A stretch of DNA of 46,340 nucleotides from Lachnospiraceae bacterium UBA5895 (GTDB lineage Bacteria; Bacillota; Clostridia; Lachnospirales; Lachnospiraceae): assembly GCA_002431915.1 (NCBI GenBank), contig DJEP01000091.1:16974-63313 (forward strand). The letters run 5' to 3'. This document shows, piece by piece, positions 24,776 to 33,590 of this stretch (position 1 is the first letter of the stretch; each line of letters opens with the position of its first letter). The position numbers and the translations under genes are program-made. The notes below the pieces were generated by a model. It was not told the DNA's origin, made no database searches, and saw only the letters and a program-made list of their open reading frames with translations.

Positions 24776-26071
24776 TTATTTTTCTACTGTTATTCTTCTG
24801 CAAAGAATCGTTTTTCGTTTGATACCCTTTTCATCGGGATAGTAAAAATCACTATAAACCAGAAGAGCATTGTATTCATCTAATCCCACCAGAACAGGGT
24901 TTCCACAGGTTCCGTCCCATTGATGAAAGTTGGGATGTTCTATTTTATGGTTGCTTAGTCCGCTTCTGTCCTGATTGGTCATGATCATCATCGGTGCTTC
25001 CCATTTCAAGCCTTTTCCGTCATGACATGCCGCAACAAATACTCCGGGACGTGCATAACAAAGCAATGCCGTGCCACATCCTAATCTACATACCCTGGGG
25101 TAAATTCCCGTATCGGCAAATTTTACCGGTTTTGACCAGGTACGTCCTCCATCTGTTGATCTCGACATATACATGGGATCCCATTCTCTTCCCGTATACA
25201 TGGCCCATGCTGAACGAAAAAACCAGACCATAGACCCGTCATCCATAAACTCAATGTCGCTGTCACTGAACCCACCGCTTTGATAGGGAAATTCATGTCC
25301 GTCTGCGTCGTATTCCATATGTGCCCACTGGACAAAGGAATGGCCGTTATCTTCCGATCGGAAAAGTTCCGCTGAATAATATGGACTGTACTGTCCGTTT
25401 ACAGGATTGATATGTCCTTCCCCGGAAAAAGAAGTTACCCAGATTGCCCCATCCGATCCTGTTTTTAAACATCCCTTCGGAAAGATTGGCTTTAATACAT
25501 TATCAAAAGTATTTGTAAAAATCACCCTTGTCATATAGGGCCATTCCACGGATACCTTTTCTTTTACAGATTCTGTTTTTCCCTTCGGAATCCGCAACAC
25601 ATTCCATTCTTTTTTATTCAGACTGTCCGGTAGCCGTTCTGCTTTATAAGCCTTGATCACTGTTCCATCCAGCCAATAAGTCATTCCGTCCGGAAGAGGA
25701 AGTGTTCCTTCCTCAGCCTGCTTCGTTACATCATATCCGGGTGTACGCATTCCCCAGTCCGGCATATCATATTCCTTTACACTGATACCGGATTCCTGCG
25801 GGAAATAAATACGGTCTCCGTTGGGGCAGAGAAAACCACAGTCCGCTTCATTTTCCATAAGAACTTCTTTCCAGTTCTCTCCCTGATCCGGACTTTCATA
25901 CCAGCGCTGCGGATTACCAAAAGATTTAATATCATCTTTTGACACATGAACCGATACAAACAGCCTGCCATCCACATAATACGCATGAGGGAACTGCCAG
26001 GATCCCCACGGATCTTCTTCCAACGTACAGCCTCTTGCTATCACATGTTCCGGGCCTATTTTAATACTCAT
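24776..26071 (-). CDS. Asp-box (sialidase-fold) beta-propeller protein
   Basis: About 431 residues. Three Asp-box repeats are visible: SPDQGENW near residue 60, SEDNGHSF near 240 and STDGGRTW near 310. They indicate a six-bladed sialidase-type propeller. The FRIP motif and clear arginine triad of true GH33 sialidases were not found near the N terminus, so specificity is open. The ATG at 26071 has GGAGG six bases upstream and lies inside the end of the alpha-galactosidase gene (11-bp overlap), showing coupled expression. No signal peptide is present, so it is cytosolic. Confidence 0.8.
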   Translation of the reverse strand: MSIKIGPEHVIARGCTLEEDPWGSWQFPHAYYVDGRLFVSVHVSKDDIKSFGNPQRWYESPDQGENWKEVLMENEADCGFLCPNGDRIYFPQESGISVKEYDMPDWGMRTPGYDVTKQAEEGTLPLPDGMTYWLDGTVIKAYKAERLPDSLNKKEWNVLRIPKGKTESVKEKVSVEWPYMTRVIFTNTFDNVLKPIFPKGCLKTGSDGAIWVTSFSGEGHINPVNGQYSPYYSAELFRSEDNGHSFVQWAHMEYDADGHEFPYQSGGFSDSDIEFMDDGSMVWFFRSAWAMYTGREWDPMYMSRSTDGGRTWSKPVKFADTGIYPRVCRLGCGTALLCYARPGVFVAACHDGKGLKWEAPMMIMTNQDRSGLSNHKIEHPNFHQWDGTCGNPVLVGLDEYNALLVYSDFYYPDEKGIKRKTILCRRITVEK

Positions 26072-27815
26072 CAAAAGCCTCCTGTTTCTCTATTTCCTTA
26101 ACTTTTATTGTTCCTGATACCGGCACCTTCAGACCAACGGTACTGCCTGTAAAACGGATTTTCCTCTGTTCTATACGGTTTCCCATACAATCCTGTATCT
26201 GGATGGATATATCCACGCCGGGGCTTGCACATAAGATAATCCTGTCTTCCCCGGTTCCGTTTACCACCAGTGTATCTGCATATCGGATATCCACCGTCTG
26301 TTCTGTGTAACACACACAGACACAACGCTCCTCCAATATACTTTCCAATTTCGAATAGTTGCTCTCCGGATGATAAGGAATCAATTTCCCGTTTACAATT
26401 ACTTCCCTGTGTTCTCTCCACAGAGACAGATAATTTTTCAGCACGGCAAACTGTGTGTCCGGAAGCTGATCCAATAAAACAGATATTTGTGGAACACCCA
26501 GAAAGATTGCTATGATCTGTTTTGCAGCATTTTCCGGTGTATCTTCCGGGCTCCATATCAGCATATCGGAATGTATTGCCATATTTCTCACCGTCATCCG
26601 AAGATCTGCGATTCCCATACGATTATTCATACAATCCAGTGCACAGTCTCCGACCCTCATGATATTTCCATAGGGTGTAATACCCGGTCCGGTGTAATTC
26701 TGTCTGAATTCAATCATTATATTCGGTTTCTTTTTTCTGAGCCTTCGAAATATCTCCTGAAGTAAACATTCTACCGCTTTTTCCAGCGAATCAAAATCTC
26801 TCCCGGTACCGGTTGTATCCGAATATTCCGTCAGCTGAAAAGCATCTATAAAGTCCAGTTTAAACCCATCCAGATCCCATTGATCCAATGCTTTTTCATA
26901 GGTAGCTATCAAAAACTCTCTTACCTCCGGAAATCTGGGATCCAGGCAATTCCATTCCTGTTCCGGGGAATCCAGATATTTCCCTTCAAATTGTTTCCAT
27001 ATCTTTGTTTTTTTCCCTACATAGGGCACCGGATACCATAACAATACTTTCATATCAGCTTCGTGAACCAGATTGACAAATTTCTTCATATCCGGGAATT
27101 TTTCCTCACACGGAACCCATTCTCCACAATAAGCATAACCAAGAGACTGATCGGCCGTCTGCCACCCATCATCCACAATAATGCTTTCCATCCCCAGACT
27201 TTTCGCATACTTGCACTGTTCCAGCAATGCTTCCTCCGATATATTCTGCAAAAAGCTGTACCACGTAGAATACATTGGCATATTAGCCGCATCCGGAATT
27301 GCACTTATTTCTTTTTCTATAGAAAGGCGATTTACTCTATCCGCAATAATGTCGTAAAACGGTCGTTTTCTTTCATCCAGATAAATGAAAGCTCGATAAT
27401 CCGATATTGCCTGCATTTTATCGGCAAAAAAAGTAAATTTACAGGCAAAGGTTTGTCCTTCATGCGTTCCACTGCTGATCTGTACCGGATTCTTATAATC
27501 TGATACAGAAAGTGTCAAACAATTTTCACCGTTTTGAGAAAGAAGTGTGTGAACCGGAAGACCATACATTAGCCTTGAATAGCAGATGGGGAGATTTTCT
27601 CTCCAATCTTCGGGAAGTGTCCTCCTTGTTCCGATAACAGGATTCCAAACCGAAAAGACACCATCCACAGGCATATAAAAAATCACTTCCACCGGATCCG
27701 GTACTTTTTTTCCCTCAGATTCATAGGTGAATTCATATATATGACATCCTTCTTTATTTTCACAGTAAATTACTCTGGCATTTCCCTGTTTATTTTGTTT
27801 TATGTTCATCTCCAT
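26061..27815 (-). CDS. GH36-type alpha-galactosidase-like glycosidase
   Basis: 584 residues. The clan GH-D barrel is seen in IIVDDGWQ, LLWYPVPYVG, the nucleophile segment DGFKLDFIDAF and the probable acid/base region MRVGDCALD, followed by a C-terminal beta domain. It is shorter than classical 730-residue GH36 enzymes because the N-terminal domain is reduced. It hydrolyses terminal alpha-galactosides or a related sugar, and galK-galT downstream fits galactose release. AGGT precedes the first ATG. It follows the two permease genes and has no signal peptide, so substrate arrives through the ABC transporter. Confidence 0.85.
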   Translation of the reverse strand: MEMNIKQNKQGNARVIYCENKEGCHIYEFTYESEGKKVPDPVEVIFYMPVDGVFSVWNPVIGTRRTLPEDWRENLPICYSRLMYGLPVHTLLSQNGENCLTLSVSDYKNPVQISSGTHEGQTFACKFTFFADKMQAISDYRAFIYLDERKRPFYDIIADRVNRLSIEKEISAIPDAANMPMYSTWYSFLQNISEEALLEQCKYAKSLGMESIIVDDGWQTADQSLGYAYCGEWVPCEEKFPDMKKFVNLVHEADMKVLLWYPVPYVGKKTKIWKQFEGKYLDSPEQEWNCLDPRFPEVREFLIATYEKALDQWDLDGFKLDFIDAFQLTEYSDTTGTGRDFDSLEKAVECLLQEIFRRLRKKKPNIMIEFRQNYTGPGITPYGNIMRVGDCALDCMNNRMGIADLRMTVRNMAIHSDMLIWSPEDTPENAAKQIIAIFLGVPQISVLLDQLPDTQFAVLKNYLSLWREHREVIVNGKLIPYHPESNYSKLESILEERCVCVCYTEQTVDIRYADTLVVNGTGEDRIILCASPGVDISIQIQDCMGNRIEQRKIRFTGSTVGLKVPVSGTIKVKEIEKQEAFDEY

Positions 27816-27848
27816 TATTTTACCTGATGTCCTATTCTGATATTTGCT

Positions 27849-28730
27849 TTAACCCTTTACTGCACCGACTGCTGCACCATCCGTAATCTGCTTCTGGAAA
27901 ATCAAAAACAGAATTGTAGGAGGAATAATCGCAAACATGGATGCTCGAATTACCTCAACAGCCTGCACACCGGCAGCATTTGCAAGGCTAAACAATTTAA
28001 CCATTACTGTTTCATACTCTGTTCCGTTTAATGTCAAATACGGTAAAAGGAAATCCGACCAGGCACCTGTCATGGCAAAAATGGCAACTACAGCCACTAC
28101 CGGCTTCGACAGAGGGATCACCACCTTGGTAAATATTCCCATATAGCTGCATCCATCCAGGCTTGCCGCTTCAAACAGTTCCTTTGACAGCCCCTCAAAA
28201 TATTGCTTAAACAGAATTACATCAAAAGCTTTTGCTCCCGCACTCAGCCATAATGGGATAAATGTTCCGTTTAAATGTATCAGATTGATATTTCGATACA
28301 AGGAAATCATATTTGTAGTAGCCGGAATCATCATGGTTCCCATTACAATTCCAAATGCAAATTTCCATCCCCTGGGCCTGATTACAGCGAATACATATCC
28401 CAGAAGTGCATTAAAAAAAATGGCACTGAGTACACTTCCCAAGACAGAAATCAAAGAATTCATGTAATATTCCGTAAAATGTAATTTATTCCAGCTTTCT
28501 TTTAATAAGTCCAAATGAAAACCGGACGGAAAAATTGTAGGATTTCTCATAAATTCCTTAATATCCTTAAAACTTGCCAGAAACACCCATACAATCGGAA
28601 ACAGGCATACTACCGCAATCAATACACATACTATCGTTATTGCCACACACAAATTGCGAATTTTACGGGAACTCATATCAAACCCGCGGATGACACCATC
28701 TTTTTTGGAATAATACCTTTCAAAAAACAT
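27849..28730 (-). CDS. Carbohydrate ABC transporter permease (MalG/CUT1 type)
   Basis: 293 residues with six membrane helices. The EAA loop reads EAASLDGCSYMGIFTKVVIPLSKP-like (residues about 190-213), which contacts the ATPase. The C terminus ITDGAAVGAVKG is typical of the MalG branch. Its ATG follows the stop of the partner permease directly (TAGATG), with GGTGG upstream. No ATPase is encoded in the locus, so a shared MsmK/UgpC-type ATPase elsewhere is expected, as in many Firmicute CUT1 systems. Confidence 0.95.
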   Translation of the reverse strand: MFFERYYSKKDGVIRGFDMSSRKIRNLCVAITIVCVLIAVVCLFPIVWVFLASFKDIKEFMRNPTIFPSGFHLDLLKESWNKLHFTEYYMNSLISVLGSVLSAIFFNALLGYVFAVIRPRGWKFAFGIVMGTMMIPATTNMISLYRNINLIHLNGTFIPLWLSAGAKAFDVILFKQYFEGLSKELFEAASLDGCSYMGIFTKVVIPLSKPVVAVVAIFAMTGAWSDFLLPYLTLNGTEYETVMVKLFSLANAAGVQAVEVIRASMFAIIPPTILFLIFQKQITDGAAVGAVKG

Positions 28731-29621
28731 CTATTTTCCACCATCCTTTTTTCTATCTGCCGTTACAGCAAAATAAACAACACTCAGGGCAATTAAAATC
28801 ACACCTACAATAACGGAAAGCGCTGCTCCCGCACCAAAGTCAAAATCACGGAATGCATAACGATACTGCATCATCATAAGGGAAATACTTGCATTATTCG
28901 GACCGCCATTCTTTAAAATCATGGGTTCATAAAATATCTGAAAGACACCAATAAATTGCAAAATCAGCATCGTCTTCGCAACTCCTCCAATGCTCGGAAG
29001 GGTAATATACCGGATTCGTTTCCAGACGCTTGCACCATCAATAGCAGAAGCTTCATATAATTCCGGAGGAATTGATGCAATATTTGCCATATAAACAAGC
29101 GCCGTAGATCCGGCTGCCTTCCATGTTGCAATGACAATGATCAAAGGAATGGTCCATTTTACGTTGTTGAGCCATACCGATGGACCGATTCCCAATTTTC
29201 CCAACAAAATATTTAAAACACCGTTATCTCCCGGCAGAAAAAAGAAATTCCAGATCCAGATAGTTGCAATACCCGGAACAATATTCGGAAAGTAAACTGC
29301 GGCCCGAAATGCACTCTTGCCAAGAGTTGTCTCGGAAATAATAATAGCCAGAATAATCGGTGTCGCAAATCCAATGATTAATGACCATATGGTATACATA
29401 AAGGTATTTCTCAATGCTGCCAGGAAATCCGGATTCCTTATTACTCGGACATAATTATCCAGTCCTATAAAATCCACTGTTTCATAACGAATTGTTGAAT
29501 ACAGCGACAGCCTTATACTTTCAAACATGGGTTCCCATATAAAAAACAGGAAAAGACAAAGGGACGGCACCATTAAGCACCAGCCTATCACGTCTTTTTC
29601 CCTGAACTTTCTCTTTTTCAA
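28731..29621 (-). CDS. Carbohydrate ABC transporter permease (MalF/UgpA/LacF type)
   Basis: 296 residues with six membrane helices. The EAA motif is YEASAIDGASVWKRIRYITLPS near residues 185-206. The N terminus MKKRKFREKDVIGWCLMVPS followed by the first helix is typical of the MalF-like CUT1 partner. It forms the importer with the downstream permease and the binding protein upstream. A stable hairpin at 29661-29700 lies between it and the binding-protein gene. Confidence 0.95.
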   Translation of the reverse strand: MKKRKFREKDVIGWCLMVPSLCLFLFFIWEPMFESIRLSLYSTIRYETVDFIGLDNYVRVIRNPDFLAALRNTFMYTIWSLIIGFATPIILAIIISETTLGKSAFRAAVYFPNIVPGIATIWIWNFFFLPGDNGVLNILLGKLGIGPSVWLNNVKWTIPLIIVIATWKAAGSTALVYMANIASIPPELYEASAIDGASVWKRIRYITLPSIGGVAKTMLILQFIGVFQIFYEPMILKNGGPNNASISLMMMQYRYAFRDFDFGAGAALSVIVGVILIALSVVYFAVTADRKKDGGK

Positions 29622-29660
29622 GGTGTGTCCTCCAATTAAACTTATTTCAAAGTCTTTAAT

Positions 29661-29700
29661 AATAAGGCAGTCCTACAAAATTTTGTATGACTGCCTTATT
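29661..29700 (-). terminator. Intercistronic hairpin after the binding-protein gene
   Basis: AATAAGGCAGT pairs perfectly with ACTGCCTTATT, with a second inner stem ACAAAA/TTTTGT. There is no long U-run, so it probably terminates part of the transcripts or protects the 3' end of the binding-protein message, giving more binding protein than permease. Confidence 0.65.
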
Positions 29701-29732
29701 TGTCAACATGAATTCACAGATGCCATTATTTC

Positions 29733-31208
29733 TTATTTTGCAGGATATAAATTATCCAGAATAGACTGATAGTTCTCATTTGCCTGCTTCATAAGTGCCG
29801 GAATATCTGCGTCTTTATCCGTTACTGCAGCCTGAATTACCTTGGTTAATTCTGCATACATATCCTGTACAGAACCGACTTCCTCATTTCTCAGATTCCC
29901 CTCTGTCTGCACGGTCGCAAAATAATCACTGAACATTTTCTGATCCACATTGCTATATTCCTCAATAATTGTATCAAGATCTTTTTGTAACTCCTCATCC
30001 GTCCAGATTGGGAATGTCGGAATCACCGCAATATCCTGCTCTTTTTTAGATTCACAATCTGCTCTTCGGCCTTCCAAAACATCTTCAGATGCCACCGGTG
30101 CATCGCCCATGATTTCCAACAGATCCAGTGCTGCATTTACTTCGTCATCGGTTGCACTGGCACCGAAGCAATAGGGCGTACCACCAAACAAAGAATACTG
30201 GCCTTTAGGTCCGGCAGGCAGAGGAGCCAGGGCTACGGAAGATGCGGGAAGACCGTTTTTCGCAAGCTGTCCCATAGCATCATTTCCAGTGATATACATA
30301 GCAGCTCCTCCGGTTGCAAGCTGTGCAAAACCACTGCTCCAATCTTCATTGGTGGGATCTGCTGTCAGTACATCATAATCCCACTTCAGGGATTTTATAT
30401 ATTCCATTGCGGCAATTGCCTCAGCGCTGTCCAAATGTGCAGTATAGGTTCCATCTCCGTTGTCCTCACAAAGATTTGCACCATAATCCCATGCTATATT
30501 GGAATAATGCCATCCACCACTATTATCCTTTGCCAGCAGACATAATCCTGCTGCCCCTGTTTTCTCCTTGATGGTCTTGGCTGTCTCCGCGAGTTCATCC
30601 CAGGTCTTCGGGTAGATGGGATATCCATCTTCATCCACCAGCCCTGCTTCCTTGAACAGATCCGCATTTATCATTAAACCAAGAGCATATCCACTCTTGG
30701 GAAGTCCATAAATTCTTCCGTTTTCATCGGAAAGAAGTGCTTTAATTGACGGATTAATCTTGTCCAGCCAGCCTCTTGCTTCCAGAATGTCTGTAATGTC
30801 TTTGATTGCTTTATTCCGAATCAGCTTGGGAGGTTCTGTGAACTGTGCGCGGAAAATAGTAGGCTCGGTTCCGGCTTCCACTAATGCCATATAGCTTTCC
30901 GCTGTATACTGGTAACCATTTTCCTCTAATACAACATCAGGATATTTTTCCTCAAATCTTTCCTTATATCCCTTCCATGCCTCTATCTCCTGATCAGTAG
31001 CTGCATCACTTGGCGAAATACCACAATCCAAGACAACCTGTTCTTGCGTCGTCGCTGCCTCTGTGGATTTATTTTCATTTACTGCTGCGGAACTGCTTTC
31101 AGATACAGTTGCTGAACCGCTATCTGCTGTAGATGCACATCCACATGTCAGACCGACAACCATGGATGCCGTTAAAAGTGCTCCTACTACTTTTTTAATA
31201 TTTTTCAT
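29733..31208 (-). CDS. Extracellular sugar-binding lipoprotein of the ABC importer
   Basis: About 491 residues. A lipoprotein signal peptide with lipobox LTCGC at about residues 18-22 is followed by a Ser/Thr/Glu-rich linker and a family 1 solute-binding domain (KTWDELAETAKTI, MYITGNDAMGQLA, WDYGAN). The ATG at 31208 has AGGAG five bases upstream; the longer reading has none. It captures oligosaccharide outside the cell for the two permeases. It is the first gene of the operon and diverges from the AraC pair. Confidence 0.95.
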   Translation of the reverse strand: MKNIKKVVGALLTASMVVGLTCGCASTADSGSATVSESSSAAVNENKSTEAATTQEQVVLDCGISPSDAATDQEIEAWKGYKERFEEKYPDVVLEENGYQYTAESYMALVEAGTEPTIFRAQFTEPPKLIRNKAIKDITDILEARGWLDKINPSIKALLSDENGRIYGLPKSGYALGLMINADLFKEAGLVDEDGYPIYPKTWDELAETAKTIKEKTGAAGLCLLAKDNSGGWHYSNIAWDYGANLCEDNGDGTYTAHLDSAEAIAAMEYIKSLKWDYDVLTADPTNEDWSSGFAQLATGGAAMYITGNDAMGQLAKNGLPASSVALAPLPAGPKGQYSLFGGTPYCFGASATDDEVNAALDLLEIMGDAPVASEDVLEGRRADCESKKEQDIAVIPTFPIWTDEELQKDLDTIIEEYSNVDQKMFSDYFATVQTEGNLRNEEVGSVQDMYAELTKVIQAAVTDKDADIPALMKQANENYQSILDNLYPAK

Positions 31209-31282
31209 ACCTTCTCCTTTCTCCACCAAAACTTTTTCATATGTTCTTTATTTTTTGACTATTAGCTAACAACCATGACCTA

Positions 31283-31311
31283 AATTTATCATCCTGATTG
31301 ACAATTCACAA
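31283..31311 (-). promoter_or_regulatory. Probable promoter of the glycan operon
   Basis: Minus strand TTGTGA (31306-31311) and TAAATT (31283-31288) with a 17-bp spacer. Both boxes are imperfect (4 of 6), as expected for an activator-dependent promoter of AraC type. Confidence 0.4.
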
Positions 31312-31353
31312 TGTATTTAATCTTCAAAAAAATAGTAAAATATTTCAGTTTTA

Positions 31354-31382
31354 TTTACTTTTATGGTAAGAGCTTATATATT
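31354..31382 (+). promoter_or_regulatory. Probable promoter of the AraC pair
   Basis: TTTACT (31354-31359) and TATATT (31377-31382) with a 17-bp spacer. The -35 box is inverted against AGTAAA at 31334-31339, giving a possible operator between the divergent promoters. Confidence 0.5.
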
Positions 31383-31417
31383 AATTATAGAAAAGAAATA
31401 CGAAGGGAGGATCCTTC

Positions 31418-32122
31418 ATGATTTATACTTTTGTTTTTGTAAAGAACAATTTTGAGAATTATTTATTTATCATAGATTATAACAACGCCGATGAAATGCC
31501 ATCTTTTTTATCCTCCCTGCTTATTTCTCCAAACATCTGGTTTTCTATTGAGGATACGAAGGGGGTAATTTCACATCTTTTAGAAGACTACCATGTCATA
31601 GAGCATTGTCCCATAAAAAACTTTCCTCTTACATCAACCTTTTCGGAGATTCAAACCCTCATAAATGGTTCTCTCATACCCTCTGAGGATTCTTCGGCTC
31701 TCTTTCTTGTCCATCAACTGATCATTGATGTTGCTGATTTTTTGTATGGCAGTTCCAATATTCAGTCATCTACCAGGGCCGAACAAATATGTCAGTACAT
31801 GGAGGAAAATGTCTATGGACGTATTACACTGGAACAGCTATGTAACGTTTCCGGTCTGGGAAAAACACAACTGATCTCTATTTTTAAAACCACTTATGGA
31901 CAATCTCCCATTGACTACCTGCTGGATCGAAAAATTGCAACGGCAAAAGAAAGGCTTTTGAATACGCAACAGGCAGTTTCACAAATTGCAATTGATCTTG
32001 GTTTTTACGATGCACAGCACTTTATCAAAATATTTAAACAGCACACCGGAACTACTCCCAAAAAATTCCGTAAAAACTATTCTACAGGAGAAAGTACACA
32101 TGAAAATACATACTGCCTATGA
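31418..32122 (+). CDS. AraC-family transcriptional regulator, first of an overlapping pair
   Basis: 234 residues. The C-terminal 100 residues are the double helix-turn-helix (RITLEQLCNVSGLGKTQLISIF, then AVSQIAIDLGFYDAQHFIKIFKQHTGTTPKKFR). The first 125 residues are a poorly conserved sensor domain that I cannot assign. GGGAGG precedes the ATG. It is divergent from the binding-protein operon, so it probably activates it in response to the transported sugar. Its 3' end overlaps the next AraC gene by 23 bp in another frame. Confidence 0.92.
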   Translation: MIYTFVFVKNNFENYLFIIDYNNADEMPSFLSSLLISPNIWFSIEDTKGVISHLLEDYHVIEHCPIKNFPLTSTFSEIQTLINGSLIPSEDSSALFLVHQLIIDVADFLYGSSNIQSSTRAEQICQYMEENVYGRITLEQLCNVSGLGKTQLISIFKTTYGQSPIDYLLDRKIATAKERLLNTQQAVSQIAIDLGFYDAQHFIKIFKQHTGTTPKKFRKNYSTGESTHENTYCL

Positions 32123-32933
32123 AGAATGCCTTTATTATACGTTTCCTTCTCAAAGCCCCATTTCCTTTTTGTCTACCGGGATTACTTATCCTATTGGCTC
32201 TTATGATTACAGCCGCAAACTCTCTACTTGTTACAGTATTGAATACATATACCAGGGTAACGGCTTTTTGAGTCAGGGATATTCCAACATTCCATTGGAA
32301 GCCGGAGATATGTTTGTTCTTCATCCCGGTATTCCCTGTCGCTATTATGCTGAATCATCATGGAAAAAAATATGGGTTTCCGTAGAAAATCCCGGTCCCT
32401 TCATGGAACACTTGTTTTCCGATTATAACCTGAAGCAATGCAATGTTCTGAAAAAAATTCAGTCCCCTTTATATCTTGAGGATATTTTTAATATAGTAAA
32501 AAGCAAACAGCCTAATATTCATCGCCGTCTGGAATTATTAATTCACAGACAGATTGCGAAAATGTCTCTTTTTTACCAAAATACCAATTCCGACCTGGAT
32601 TCTTCTCCTTTGGAGCGAGCTGTAAACTATATTGAAACCCATCTTGACACAAAAATTACCTTGGATACACTTTCCAAATACAGTGGAATCGGAGCGAAAC
32701 AGCTTACTGCCCTTTTTCATGTCAATTATAATACAACTCCTATTGCATACAGTAATATGCGAAAGATTCAGGAAGCTGCGCATCTGCTTAAGAACACAGA
32801 TCTCCCAATACCGGAGATAGCGTATTTGTATGGCTTTAACGATGTTAATTATTTTTTCAGGGTTTTCTTTAAATACAAAAACATGACTCCATATGCTTAC
32901 AGAACTGCTCTTTCGAATAAAAAAGCAGAGTGA
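32100..32933 (+). CDS. AraC-family transcriptional regulator with cupin-like sensor domain
   Basis: About 277 residues. The N-terminal AraC-binding (cupin) domain shows YSIEYIYQGNGFLSQ and LEAGDMFVLHPGIPCRYYAES. The C-terminal double helix-turn-helix is KITLDTLSKYSGIGAKQLTALF and IPEIAYLYGFNDVNYFFRVFFKYKN-like. The ATG at 32100 has AGGAG nine bases upstream; the reading that begins at 31986 lies within the first AraC gene. Two AraC proteins made from one message could form a cascade or heterodimer, which is inference. Confidence 0.92.
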   Translation: MKIHTAYEECLYYTFPSQSPISFLSTGITYPIGSYDYSRKLSTCYSIEYIYQGNGFLSQGYSNIPLEAGDMFVLHPGIPCRYYAESSWKKIWVSVENPGPFMEHLFSDYNLKQCNVLKKIQSPLYLEDIFNIVKSKQPNIHRRLELLIHRQIAKMSLFYQNTNSDLDSSPLERAVNYIETHLDTKITLDTLSKYSGIGAKQLTALFHVNYNTTPIAYSNMRKIQEAAHLLKNTDLPIPEIAYLYGFNDVNYFFRVFFKYKNMTPYAYRTALSNKKAE

Positions 32934-32964
32934 TACAGAGAATCTTTCAGGTTCTTTTTGCCTA

Positions 32965-32993
32965 TTGAAATAATGCCGGGAACACAATACAAT
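32965..32993 (+). promoter_or_regulatory. Sigma-A promoter of the DUF1003 gene
   Basis: TTGAAA (32965-32970) and TACAAT (32988-32993), 17-bp spacer, 27 bp before the ATG, leaving a short leader with the ribosome site AGAAAGGA. Confidence 0.65.
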
Positions 32994-33019
32994 ATTAACA
33001 AAGCAGAAAGGATACTCAT

Positions 33020-33541
33020 ATGAAGGAAAACAGAAAATTATTAAAAGAGATACTCAAAGATATCCGACATGATATGACGGATGAAGAAGTTCTGAATTTA
33101 CTGGCAGACAGTAAGATTTCCATAAATCCCGCAGGGGAAAAGGAAAAATATACTCTTGGTCAGAAAGCCGCAGATGCTATTGCAAAATTTGCGGGAAGTT
33201 GGGCATTTATTTTCTCCTTTACAGGAGTACTGATTCTCTGGATGGTGGTTAACACTCTGCTTGCAGCAAAGGCTTTTGATCCCTATCCGTTTATTTTGCT
33301 CAATCTTGTCCTGTCATGTGTGGCAGCCATTCAGGCACCCCTTATCATGATGAGTCAGAACCGGCAGGAAGAAAAGGATCGCCGTCGTGCTGAGAATGAT
33401 TACAAGGTTAATCTGAAAACCGAAATCATGATAGAAGACCTGTATGATAAGGTCGGTGTCATCCTTGCCAAGCAGTCTGCACTGGAAAAGAAATTGCAAT
33501 CGCAGGATAAAAACAACTTTTCCGAGACGGAAAAGCATTAA
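33020..33541 (+). CDS. DUF1003 membrane protein
   Basis: 173 residues. Two membrane helices (about 60-80 and 90-115) flank the family signature FDPYPFILLNLVLSCVAAIQAPLIMMSQNRQ-like region, followed by a charged helical tail (EEKDRRRAENDYKVNLKTE). The function of DUF1003 is not established; members are small inner-membrane proteins. It has its own promoter and a strong terminator, so it is a single-gene unit between the glycan locus and the leuA-type gene. Confidence 0.92.
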   Translation: MKENRKLLKEILKDIRHDMTDEEVLNLLADSKISINPAGEKEKYTLGQKAADAIAKFAGSWAFIFSFTGVLILWMVVNTLLAAKAFDPYPFILLNLVLSCVAAIQAPLIMMSQNRQEEKDRRRAENDYKVNLKTEIMIEDLYDKVGVILAKQSALEKKLQSQDKNNFSETEKH

Positions 33542-33544
33542 TGC

Positions 33545-33590
33545 AATCGCCGTTGTATGTCAAATAGCGACAAACAACGGCGATTCTTTT
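33545..33590 (+). terminator. Rho-independent terminator of the DUF1003 gene
   Basis: AATCGCCGTTGT (33545-33556) and ACAACGGCGATT (33574-33585) form a perfect 12-bp stem, followed by CTTTTTT. It ends one base before the stop codon of the converging LeuA fusion gene and may serve both. Confidence 0.9.

Noticed and set aside
24776..26071. Annotation as a true exo-alpha-sialidase
   Set aside because: The Asp-boxes show the fold only; FRIP and a clear arginine triad were not seen, and no sialic-acid catabolic genes are nearby.
33545..33585. CRISPR-like repeat
   Set aside because: It is a single inverted repeat with a T-run, a normal terminator; no repeat-spacer array exists in the window.
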